A stretch of DNA of 64,000 bases from Bog-159 sp035499555 (GTDB taxonomy: Bacteria; Acidobacteriota; Terriglobia; Bryobacterales; Bryobacteraceae), in assembly GCA_035499555.1 (NCBI GenBank), contig DATJYO010000088.1, positions 32,908-96,907 on the forward strand. The letters are read 5' to 3'. Of the stretch, positions 25,966 through 33,981 are shown piece after piece. Below the pieces are notes generated by a model. The model was not told where the DNA came from and ran no database searches. It was given only the letters and a program-made list of their open reading frames with translations. The position numbers were made by a program, and so were the translations under genes. The stretch's first letter is position 1. Each line of letters starts with the position of its first letter.

Positions 25966-27927
25966 ATGCGCATCCTGCTGGCGCAAAACTCGCACTATTA
26001 TCCGGCGCACGGCGGCGGCGACCGGTCCAACCGGCTGCTGGTGGAGGCGCTGGCGGCGCGCGGACATCACTGCCGCGTAGTCGCGCGCCTGACCAGCTTC
26101 GGGACCGCGGAGCACGAGAGCTATCTGCGCCAGCTTGCCGCGCGCGCGGTGGTCCCGATCGCTACCGAGGGCGGCGTAGTGGTGTTCCGGCATGCCGGCG
26201 TGCAGGCGCACGTGGTGACGCATCATCCCAGCTTGCGTGCCTACTTCTCGTCGCAGGTGGCGGCTTTCCAGCCGAACGCCATCCTGGCCTCCACCGACGA
26301 TCCCACCCAACTGCTGCTGAAGATCGCTTTGCGCGCGGAGCCGCCGACGGTCTACCTGGCGCGCGCCACTCTGGCCCTGCCGTTCGGACCGGACTGCGCT
26401 TTTCCGCGGGCCACCCGTACGGACCTGCTGCGACAGGCGGATGCGGTAGTAGGCGTGAGCCAATATGTCGCCGATTACATCCGGGAATACAGCGGCATTC
26501 CGGCGGTGCACGTGCCTATCTCGCTGCTCGATCCGCCGCCGTATCCCGATCTGGGCCGCTTCGATAACGATTTCGTTACGCTGGTGAATCCCTGCGCGGT
26601 GAAAGGCATTTCGATTTTCCTGGCCTTGGCGGATCGCTTCCCCGAGGTGCGATTTGCGGGTGTGCCGACCTGGGGTACGAACCAGGCCGACCGCGCCGCG
26701 CTGGCGAGCCGGCCGAATGTGACAGTCCTCGATCCGGCCGACAACGTCGACGACATCCTGCGCCGCACGCGGGTGCTGCTGGTGCCTTCGCTTTGGGCCG
26801 AGGCGCGGTCGCGCATGGTCGTCGAAGCCATGTTGCGGGGGGTGCCGGTGATCGCCAGCAACGTGGGTGGAATTGCGGAGGCCAAGCTGGGAGTCGATTA
26901 TCTGCTGCCGGTGCGGCGGATCGAGCACTATCAGGTACGCTTCGACGAGCAGATGGTGCCAGTGGCGGACGTGCCGCCGCAGGATCTCGGACCCTGGGAA
27001 GCCGCCCTGCGCCGGCTGCTGGAAGATCGTTCGCACTACGATGTGCTGGCGCGGGCGTCGCGGGCCACGGCGCTGGCATACGCGGAGCACCTGAGCGTGG
27101 AGCCGTTTGAGGCGCTGTTGGAGCAGGTGAGCGGCAAGCCTCACGCCGCGCATGCCGCGGTGGCGGTGGGCGAGCCGTCCGCGCTCGACCGCCTGTCACC
27201 GGAGCGGCGCAAACTGCTCGCCCTGCGGCTGCGCAAGATCTCCGGCATCGCCCCCGGCAAGCTGCGGCTCTTCTGCTTTCCGCATGCCGGGGGCGGCTTC
27301 ACGGCTTTCCACGGCTGGACGTCGCGGCTGCCGGAATCCGTGGCCGTGTTACCCATGCGCGCGGGACGCAGAGTCAGCACCATGGCGGAACTCGTGGCGG
27401 CGCTGTACGATGCGGTGGCTCCGCATCTCGGGGAGCCTTTCGTCTTCTTCGGCCACAGCATGGGGGCGGCCGTCGCTTTCGAATTGGCCCGCCTCCTGCG
27501 GCGGCAACGCCAGCCTCTGCCCCGCATGCTGATCGCCTCCGGTGCGCGCGCGCCGCAGTTCCGCCGCGGACACGTCCCGCCGCCCGAACCGAGCGACGCC
27601 GAGTTCGTGGCGGCCCTGCGGCGCCTGGAAGGCACTCCCGACGAGGTGCTCGACGATCCGGAGTTGCGGCGCATGGTACTGCCCGCCCTGCGCGAGGATG
27701 CCGCCATCTATCGCAATTACGTCTACCACGACGAGCCGCCGCTAGATTGCCCGATTCGCGCCTATGGCGGCGCGGCGGATCCGAACGTCACCCGCGAGCA
27801 CCTGGAAGCCTGGGCGCTGCAAACGGCCGGCACCTTTCGGGTGCAGGTATTTCCCGGTGGTCACTTTTACTTACAGACTTACCGCAACGAATTTCTTTCC
27901 GTGCTGGCGCAGGATCTGGCGGAATGA
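25966..27927 (+). CDS. GT4 glycosyltransferase fused to a type II thioesterase
   Basis: The 653-residue protein has a GT4 glycosyltransferase at about 1-390 (NPCAVKGISIFLALADRF, WAEARSRMVVEAM). A linker with LSPERRKLLALRLRK lies at about 407-425. A type II (GrsT-like) alpha/beta thioesterase at about 427-650 has FCFPHAGGG, the nucleophile motif GHSMGA (Ser about 498), Asp about 605 and His about 633. Type II thioesterases free carrier proteins from wrong acyl groups or release products. Fusion of a glycosyltransferase with such an enzyme is unusual. In the donor motif the first glutamate segment reads EARSRMVVE instead of EGFGLTVME, so activity may differ. The start codon abuts the preceding TGA. 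Confidence 0.88.
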   Translation: MRILLAQNSHYYPAHGGGDRSNRLLVEALAARGHHCRVVARLTSFGTAEHESYLRQLAARAVVPIATEGGVVVFRHAGVQAHVVTHHPSLRAYFSSQVAAFQPNAILASTDDPTQLLLKIALRAEPPTVYLARATLALPFGPDCAFPRATRTDLLRQADAVVGVSQYVADYIREYSGIPAVHVPISLLDPPPYPDLGRFDNDFVTLVNPCAVKGISIFLALADRFPEVRFAGVPTWGTNQADRAALASRPNVTVLDPADNVDDILRRTRVLLVPSLWAEARSRMVVEAMLRGVPVIASNVGGIAEAKLGVDYLLPVRRIEHYQVRFDEQMVPVADVPPQDLGPWEAALRRLLEDRSHYDVLARASRATALAYAEHLSVEPFEALLEQVSGKPHAAHAAVAVGEPSALDRLSPERRKLLALRLRKISGIAPGKLRLFCFPHAGGGFTAFHGWTSRLPESVAVLPMRAGRRVSTMAELVAALYDAVAPHLGEPFVFFGHSMGAAVAFELARLLRRQRQPLPRMLIASGARAPQFRRGHVPPPEPSDAEFVAALRRLEGTPDEVLDDPELRRMVLPALREDAAIYRNYVYHDEPPLDCPIRAYGGAADPNVTREHLEAWALQTAGTFRVQVFPGGHFYLQTYRNEFLSVLAQDLAE

Positions 27928-28188
27928 ACCGCTCCTGCTTGTACCGGTTTACGCTTCGCCCGCGTCTCTTGGGTTTTTGGGACTTCCTCGATGGCCAAAC
28001 CGTCTAGTTAACAGGCGCTTAACAGTCCGCAGTTCGCCGGTCCGCCTGGTCTTAGAACTTATTGACGTTGGTGAGCAGGCGTTTGGGCCGCATTGTGCGT
28101 ACTGCCATCCCGGAAAGCAGGTAAACTGAAGGTCTGGTCTTTACTAACAAAAGGCCTGAATACGAGAGAAATCTTACGAGGCAGCCAG
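27928..28188. other. Intergenic region before the sedolisin gene
   Basis: This 261-base gap holds no credible ORF. It is less GC-rich than its surroundings. A GAGG ribosome site precedes the sedolisin ATG. Several TTGAC-like and TAAACT-like hexamers occur but none are correctly spaced, so no promoter is called. Confidence 0.5.
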
Positions 28189-30345
28189 ATGTCGCAACGT
28201 TTTGGATCTAAATCGCTGTTAGTCAATAGCTGCGCGCTGTTCCTGGGCTTCACCGGTGTCGTCGCGGCGCAAAGCCTGGAAGGCGCGGCGCGGACCCGCG
28301 CTCTGATCACGCAGGCGATTGACCCCGGCAGGCTGTATACCCTGGCCGGTAATACCCCAAGTGATGCGAACCAGCAGAACGATCGCGGCAGAGTGCCGGA
28401 CAGTTTTGCCATGGATCATATGATGCTTCAACTTCGGCGCAGTCCGGAGCGGGAGCAGGCGTTACAAGGATTTATCGACCAGCAATACGATTCCAAATCG
28501 CCGTACTTCCACAAATGGCTGACGGCCCCGGATTTCGGCCGCATGTTCGGCTCCGCGCCGGCGGACATTGAAAAGATAACTGCCTGGTTGCGCGCGGGCG
28601 GCTTCGCGGTGAACACCGTGTATCCCAGCGGCATGGTGATCGACTTTTCGGGAAATGCCGGCCAGGTGCTCGCGGCTTTTCACACCGAGATTCACAAGCT
28701 ATCGGTGAACGGCACGGAACATTACGCCAACATCAGCGATCCGGCGATCCCGGAAGCGCTGGCGCCGGCGGTGACCGGAATTGTTTCGCTGCACGATTTC
28801 CGGCCGCACTCGATGTTGAAAGCACGCCACCAGTACACGGTTTCGCAGTTCGGCCTCACCTATTGGCTCATTACCCCGGCGGACCTGGCCACTATCTATA
28901 ATTTACAGGCGGCTTACAGCGCCGGATACACCGGCCAGGGACAGACCATCGCGGTGGTAGAGGATAGCGACCTTTACGATACCAACGACTGGACTCAGTT
29001 CCGCAGCGCCCTGGGGCTGGATACCTACACATCCGGCTCGCTCGTGACGCTACAGCCGGCGCCGCCGACGGGCCGCACCAACTGCACGGATCCGGGGCCG
29101 GGAATCGTGTACGGCAACGACACCGAAGCCACCGCCGACGCGGAATGGGCCAGCGCGGCGGCGCCTAACGCCAAAATTATCGTGGCGGCCTGCACCGATA
29201 CCACCACGTTTGGCGGACTGATCGCGACCCAGAATCTGATCAATGGCAGCAGTCCGCCCCAGATCATCAGCATGAGTTACGGAAATTGCGAAGCTGGGAA
29301 CGGCGCGGCCGCCAATGCCACCTACAATACCGCTTACCAACAGGCCGTGGCGGAAGGCGTATCGGTGTTTGTCTCGGCCGGAGACCAAGGCGCGGCAAGC
29401 TGCGACGCGGGATCCAGCGCGGCGACGCACGGCGTCAACGTCAGCGCTTTCGCCTCCACGCCGTATAATGTCGCCGTCGGCGGGACGGACTTCGCCGATA
29501 CCTACCTGGGCACGAACGATACCTACTGGAGCACGACGAACACCGCCAGCTTCGGTTCGGCGCTCTCCTATATTCCGGAGATGCCCTGGAACAATTCGTG
29601 CGGCAGCTCGATCCTGGCGGATGCTTGGGGATATTCCAAGAGCTACGGAGCGCAGGGCTTCTGCGGCAGTATTAATGCCGCTCAAATTGGCTTCGAGTCC
29701 GTGGTTGCCGCCAGCGGCGGACCGAGCGGCTGCGCCACGGGCGCTCCCTCCGTGAACCTGGTGGTCAGCGGAAGCTGTAAAGGATACCCGAAGCCTTCCT
29801 GGCAGACGGGCGTGTCCGGGATTCCGAACGACGGGGTCAGGGGCCTTCCGGATGTGTCGCTCTTCGCCGGCAATGGAATCTGGGGCCATTACTATGTGGC
29901 TTGCTTCACCGATTTAAGTAACGGCGGCGCGGACTGCAACAGCACGCCAGAGAACTGGGTGGGTTTAGGCGGGACTTCCATCTCCGCGCCGGTCCTGGCC
30001 GGAATCCAGGCGCTGGTGAACCAGAAGATGGGGAGCAAGCAAGGCAACCCCAACCCGGTTTACTACAAACTCGCCGCCAGTTCGCTGGCTTCCTCGGTGT
30101 TTCACAAAGTAACCATGGGCGATATCACCGTCAACTGCTCCGGAGGCATCGACTGTTTCGGCGCCGAATTCGTGGCCCGGGGCCGCGCGGCTTTTCCCAC
30201 GTCGTTCGCCGGCAATGGCGCCCTATCCACCTCGAACAGCTCCTTCTCGGCAGCCTACGCGGCGGCCGGCGACTGGAATTTCGCTACCGGCCTCGGTAGC
30301 GTGGATGCTTACGCCTTAATTTCGAATTGGACGAAGGGCCAGTGA
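28189..30345 (+). CDS. Secreted sedolisin (S53 pro-kumamolisin family) peptidase
   Basis: The 718-residue protein has a signal peptide (MSQRFGSKSLLVNSCALFLGFTGVVAAQ) and a pro-kumamolisin activation domain (about 55-200). A catalytic domain starts near YNLQAAYSAGYTGQGQT. The catalytic residues fit Glu about 313 and Asp about 317 (TEATADAEW), the oxyanion Asp about 399 in SAGDQG, and Ser about 597 in GGTSISAP. Family members are acid-active endopeptidases, which fits an acid-soil bacterium. Numerous cysteines suggest disulphides. A GAGG site precedes the ATG. It is followed 11 bases later by the TIGR03437-domain gene, so the two are probably co-transcribed. Confidence 0.93.
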   Translation: MSQRFGSKSLLVNSCALFLGFTGVVAAQSLEGAARTRALITQAIDPGRLYTLAGNTPSDANQQNDRGRVPDSFAMDHMMLQLRRSPEREQALQGFIDQQYDSKSPYFHKWLTAPDFGRMFGSAPADIEKITAWLRAGGFAVNTVYPSGMVIDFSGNAGQVLAAFHTEIHKLSVNGTEHYANISDPAIPEALAPAVTGIVSLHDFRPHSMLKARHQYTVSQFGLTYWLITPADLATIYNLQAAYSAGYTGQGQTIAVVEDSDLYDTNDWTQFRSALGLDTYTSGSLVTLQPAPPTGRTNCTDPGPGIVYGNDTEATADAEWASAAAPNAKIIVAACTDTTTFGGLIATQNLINGSSPPQIISMSYGNCEAGNGAAANATYNTAYQQAVAEGVSVFVSAGDQGAASCDAGSSAATHGVNVSAFASTPYNVAVGGTDFADTYLGTNDTYWSTTNTASFGSALSYIPEMPWNNSCGSSILADAWGYSKSYGAQGFCGSINAAQIGFESVVAASGGPSGCATGAPSVNLVVSGSCKGYPKPSWQTGVSGIPNDGVRGLPDVSLFAGNGIWGHYYVACFTDLSNGGADCNSTPENWVGLGGTSISAPVLAGIQALVNQKMGSKQGNPNPVYYKLAASSLASSVFHKVTMGDITVNCSGGIDCFGAEFVARGRAAFPTSFAGNGALSTSNSSFSAAYAAAGDWNFATGLGSVDAYALISNWTKGQ

Positions 30346-30356
30346 GGATAACGGCC

Positions 30357-32369
30357 ATGCTAAAAACCATCAAATCTGCTCTCTTCCTTGGTACGGCATT
30401 ACTCTTGATCGCCATACCCTCCCGCGTGGCGGCGCAGAATTTCGATTCCAGCGGGACGTCGAATCTCAGCGGACCCTATCTCTTCCGGTACGTCAACTTC
30501 TTCAACGATGCCTCCGGCAACCTGGTGGAGTCCTGCAGCCTCACCGGCGTAATGACCTTCGACGGCGCCGGAAACTATACCGTCGCGAATGCCACGCTCT
30601 ACGATTCCGCCGGCGCGGGAGGCTCTGGATACTGCACTAACCTGGGCGGAGGAACTTACGGCGTACAGCCAAACGGCCTGGCGCAACTGGACAACCCGCT
30701 CTTTGCGGCGACGCTGTTCGGCACCTTCAGCAAGCCGGTGGTCATCGCCAGCTCCACCGAGGATTACTACTTCGATCTGTTTGTCGCATTACAGGCTCCC
30801 CAGGGTTCCGTCTCGAACAGCAGTTTCTCGGGCACGTTCACGGCCGGGGCCCTGGACTTTCTAAATGCCTCCAACTCACTCGCGCGCGAAGGTTACTTTA
30901 ATCTGCACGCGGACGGGAATGGGAACATCACGCCATTTAGTGTGACCGGATCGACCGCCAGCTCGGCGTCCAACATCATCACTCAGAATGTGGGCGCATC
31001 CACTTATTCCCTCTCCGGCACCTCCGGCGGCACGCTGACTTTTCCCGGAAGCGCCACCGATCCAACCCAGATCATCAGCGGTTCCAGGGTGCTTTATGTA
31101 TCGGCGGACAGCAACTATTTCCTGGCCGGCTCGACTAGCGGCTCGGACATGATTTTCGGCTTTCGGGCCGTGTCCGGCAGCGCCTCTAATTCCCTGCTGT
31201 CCGGCACTTACTTTCTGGCCGGCCTGGACGATAATCTGTACTCCGGCTTTCTGGATGCATTCTACGGCTCTATCAACAGCAGCGGGGACGGAAATCTCAT
31301 CTGGCACGAGCGGTTCGACGATGCGGTCGATTACGTGACTTACGATTCCAGTTTCTACACCCCGGTCAGCATCGGCTCGGACGGCACCTACTACGACGGT
31401 ACTTACAGCTATCTGACCGGCGCCAACGGGAACGCCATGATGCTGATCGGATCGGGTGCGCAATTCTCGCTGAATATAGGGATCAAGTCCCCGACCGTGA
31501 CGCCGACGTCCACGGTCTGGCTGAATCCGGTGGGCATCACGAATGCGGCCAACTATACGCCGATTACGAATGCTTTCGCCCCGGGCGAGCTCGTCATCCT
31601 GTATGGCAACTTTGGGGTGCCCCTGGATGTGGATACGGTTCTGCCGATACCAACCAACCTGGACAACGTGCAGGTGCTGGTGAACGGCAGGGCCGCACCG
31701 GTCTATTATGTGAGCAAGAACCAGATCAGCGCTTTGGTTCCCTACGAAGTCTCCGGCGATTATTTCGCAACTTTCCAGGTGTCAGTGAATGGCTCGAAAT
31801 CCAACACCGTGACGGTGTACGTGGATAACTCGTCGCCCGGTATCTATACCATGACCCAAAACGGGCTGGGGGCAGGCGCGCTGCTGCATGCCGACTATAG
31901 CCTGATCACCGACAGCAGCCCGGCCAAGCCCGGCGAGACCGTGCTGCTCTTCATGAACGGCCTGGGAACAGTGACGCCGGCGGTGGCGGACGGCGCTCCC
32001 GGCCCGGCCCCGGACCTGGCCTACAGCGACGGCGGGAGTACGACTTCGGTGTACCTGGTCGACGGAGTGAATTACCCGGCGCAGACCATCGTTCAGTACG
32101 CCGGCCTGGCGCCCTACTATGCGGGTTTGTACCAGGTCAACTTCACCTTGCCGACCACCGGGGTGGCGAACGGAGACGTGTACATCGCCTTCAACACGCT
32201 GGAGGGAGTCAACGAAATGGCGACCATCGCCGTAGCCGGATTCCCCGGGTCCGCGGCGGTGGGGTCTTCCAGCCTGCGGCCGGTGCGTCCGCGCGGCAAC
32301 GCTATTCCACGCCGGACGGCGGGCGCCAAGAGCCATCGCCGGGCACTGCCGGAGCGAATCCGGAAGTAG
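30357..32369 (+). CDS. Secreted protein with C-terminal TIGR03437-type domain
   Basis: The 670-residue protein has a signal peptide (MLKTIKSALFLGTALLLIAI, cut near RVAAQ). A long Ser/Gly/Thr-rich beta region (about 35-385) follows. The C-terminal domain (about 390-640) has NAANYTPITNAFAPGELV, VLVNGRAAPVYYVSKNQISA, FMNGLGTVTP and YAGLYQVNFTLP. This pattern matches the acidobacterial (Solibacter) C-terminal domain TIGR03437, in which the segment around PxxYVSxxQIxAxVPYE is typical. No catalytic motif is seen. A short Arg-rich tail ends the protein. Function is unknown, and surface adhesion or a peptidase-partner role is speculation from its neighbour. Confidence 0.8.
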   Translation: MLKTIKSALFLGTALLLIAIPSRVAAQNFDSSGTSNLSGPYLFRYVNFFNDASGNLVESCSLTGVMTFDGAGNYTVANATLYDSAGAGGSGYCTNLGGGTYGVQPNGLAQLDNPLFAATLFGTFSKPVVIASSTEDYYFDLFVALQAPQGSVSNSSFSGTFTAGALDFLNASNSLAREGYFNLHADGNGNITPFSVTGSTASSASNIITQNVGASTYSLSGTSGGTLTFPGSATDPTQIISGSRVLYVSADSNYFLAGSTSGSDMIFGFRAVSGSASNSLLSGTYFLAGLDDNLYSGFLDAFYGSINSSGDGNLIWHERFDDAVDYVTYDSSFYTPVSIGSDGTYYDGTYSYLTGANGNAMMLIGSGAQFSLNIGIKSPTVTPTSTVWLNPVGITNAANYTPITNAFAPGELVILYGNFGVPLDVDTVLPIPTNLDNVQVLVNGRAAPVYYVSKNQISALVPYEVSGDYFATFQVSVNGSKSNTVTVYVDNSSPGIYTMTQNGLGAGALLHADYSLITDSSPAKPGETVLLFMNGLGTVTPAVADGAPGPAPDLAYSDGGSTTSVYLVDGVNYPAQTIVQYAGLAPYYAGLYQVNFTLPTTGVANGDVYIAFNTLEGVNEMATIAVAGFPGSAAVGSSSLRPVRPRGNAIPRRTAGAKSHRRALPERIRK

Positions 32370-32382
32370 CGCGTTTCTGAGT

Positions 32383-32410
32383 TTGGGCGGCGGCATCGCT
32401 GCGCTATAGT
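32383..32410 (+). promoter_or_regulatory. Putative leuA promoter
   Basis: TTGGGC (32383-32388) and TATAGT (32405-32410) are 16 bases apart. A CTATAG direct repeat (32404-32409 and 32417-32422) overlaps the -10 and the probable transcription start. The leader would be about 8 bases. Confidence 0.45.
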
Positions 32411-32424
32411 GAATAGCTATAGCC

Positions 32425-33981
32425 ATGCCTGGGAAGGTCGCCGTATTCGACACTACACTGCGCGATGGTGAGCAGGCCGCTGGCACGCGGCTTGGCAGCC
32501 GGGAGAAGCTCATGATCGCCCGGCAATTGGCGCGGTTAAACGTGGACGTTATCGAGGCCGGGTATCCGGCGTCGTCGCCGGAGGACTTCGAGGCCGTCCA
32601 ACTGCTGGCGCAGGAAGTCGAAGGGCCGGTAATCTGCGCCCTGTCGCGTGCCGTGCCCTCCGATATCGAAGCCTGCGGCAAAGCCCTGGCTCGCGCGCGG
32701 CGGCCGCGCATTCACACCGGGATCGGTGTCTCTGACATTCATGTGCTCGGCAAATTCCGCGACGAGCGCTACGGCATTACCCTGGCCGAGAAGAAGGCCA
32801 CCATGCTGGCGATGGCCGTCGATGCGGTGAGACTGGCGCGCAGCTTTGTCGGCGACGTGGAATTTTATGCCGAAGATGCCGGACGAGCCGACCCGGCGTA
32901 CCTGATCGAAATGTTGCAGGCGGCGATCGATGCCGGCGCCACCGTGGTCAATATTCCGGACACTACCGGCTACACGGTTCCGGAACAATACGGCGCCCTG
33001 ATCCGCATGGTCCGGGAAAAGGTGCCCAACATCGGCCAGGCCGCCATCAGTGTACATTGTCACAACGACCTGGGACTCGCGGTTGCCAACACGCTGTACG
33101 GCGTGCTGAACGGCGCCCGGCAGGTGGAAGGGACCATCAACGGGATCGGCGAGAGGGCCGGCAATGCGGCGCTCGAAGAGGTGGTGATGGCGCTGCGCAC
33201 CCGCCGCGACTTCTTCGGCCTGGACACCGGGATTGAGGCGCGCGAGTTTCATCGCACCAGCCGCCTGGTGGCGGACATGCTCGGCATGCAGGTCCCGCCG
33301 AATAAGGCGGTAGTCGGCGGCAACGCCTTCTCGCACAGCTCCGGCATCCACGTGGATGGTTTTCTGAAAGAGCGGGAGACGTACGAGATCATGCGGCCCG
33401 AAGACGTCGGCCTGGCCGAAAGCCGCGTGGTGCTGACCGCGCGCACGGGCCGGCACGGCCTCCGCGACCGGCTGGAGAAGCTGGGCTACTCCCTGTCGCA
33501 GGAGGAATTGAACCTGGCCTATCAGCGCTTCCTGACCGTAGCGGATAAGAAGCAGGAAGTCTTCGACGAGGACCTGGTCGCCATCCTGCATGACGAGATC
33601 CGTGAAGAAGCCGAAACTTATCAGCTCGACTATCTGCACATCTATAGCGGAACCGCGGCCATCCCCACGGCTACCGTCAGGCTGCGGATTGGCGGAGAGG
33701 CGCGCGAAGGCGCCGCCATCGGCGATGGTCCGGTGGATGCCGTGTGCAAAGCCATCTCGGGGGTTACCAGGAGCTCCGCCAGGCTGGTGCGGTACGAGAT
33801 ACGGGCGGTGACCAGCGGCACGGAGGCGTTGGGCGAAGTTACCGCGCAGTTGGAAGAAGGCGGTTGGAAAGTCGTGGGCCGCGGCGCCTCGACCGATGTC
33901 ATCGAAGCCAGCGCCAAGGCGTATATCGATGGGCTGAATAAGCTGGCCAACCTGCAATCCAAACGCGTGGTCAATGCTTAG
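32425..33981 (+). CDS. leuA: 2-isopropylmalate synthase
   Basis: LeuA condenses acetyl-CoA with 2-oxoisovalerate, the first committed step of leucine synthesis. The 518-residue protein begins VAVFDTTLRDGEQAAGT. It has the metal histidines in VHCHNDLGLAVANTL, the NGIGERAGNAALEEVVM segment and HSSGIHVDGFLK. The C-terminal regulatory domain (about 390-510) that binds leucine is present. The usual DGEQSPG is DGEQAAG here, as in many members. It overlaps the next gene by 8 bases. Confidence 0.96.
   Translation: MPGKVAVFDTTLRDGEQAAGTRLGSREKLMIARQLARLNVDVIEAGYPASSPEDFEAVQLLAQEVEGPVICALSRAVPSDIEACGKALARARRPRIHTGIGVSDIHVLGKFRDERYGITLAEKKATMLAMAVDAVRLARSFVGDVEFYAEDAGRADPAYLIEMLQAAIDAGATVVNIPDTTGYTVPEQYGALIRMVREKVPNIGQAAISVHCHNDLGLAVANTLYGVLNGARQVEGTINGIGERAGNAALEEVVMALRTRRDFFGLDTGIEAREFHRTSRLVADMLGMQVPPNKAVVGGNAFSHSSGIHVDGFLKERETYEIMRPEDVGLAESRVVLTARTGRHGLRDRLEKLGYSLSQEELNLAYQRFLTVADKKQEVFDEDLVAILHDEIREEAETYQLDYLHIYSGTAAIPTATVRLRIGGEAREGAAIGDGPVDAVCKAISGVTRSSARLVRYEIRAVTSGTEALGEVTAQLEEGGWKVVGRGASTDVIEASAKAYIDGLNKLANLQSKRVVNA

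Noticed and set aside
22635..27927. A complete NRPS or PKS cluster
   Set aside because: No adenylation, condensation, ketosynthase or acyltransferase domain is present in the surrounding genes. Only loading, carrier and thioesterase parts exist.
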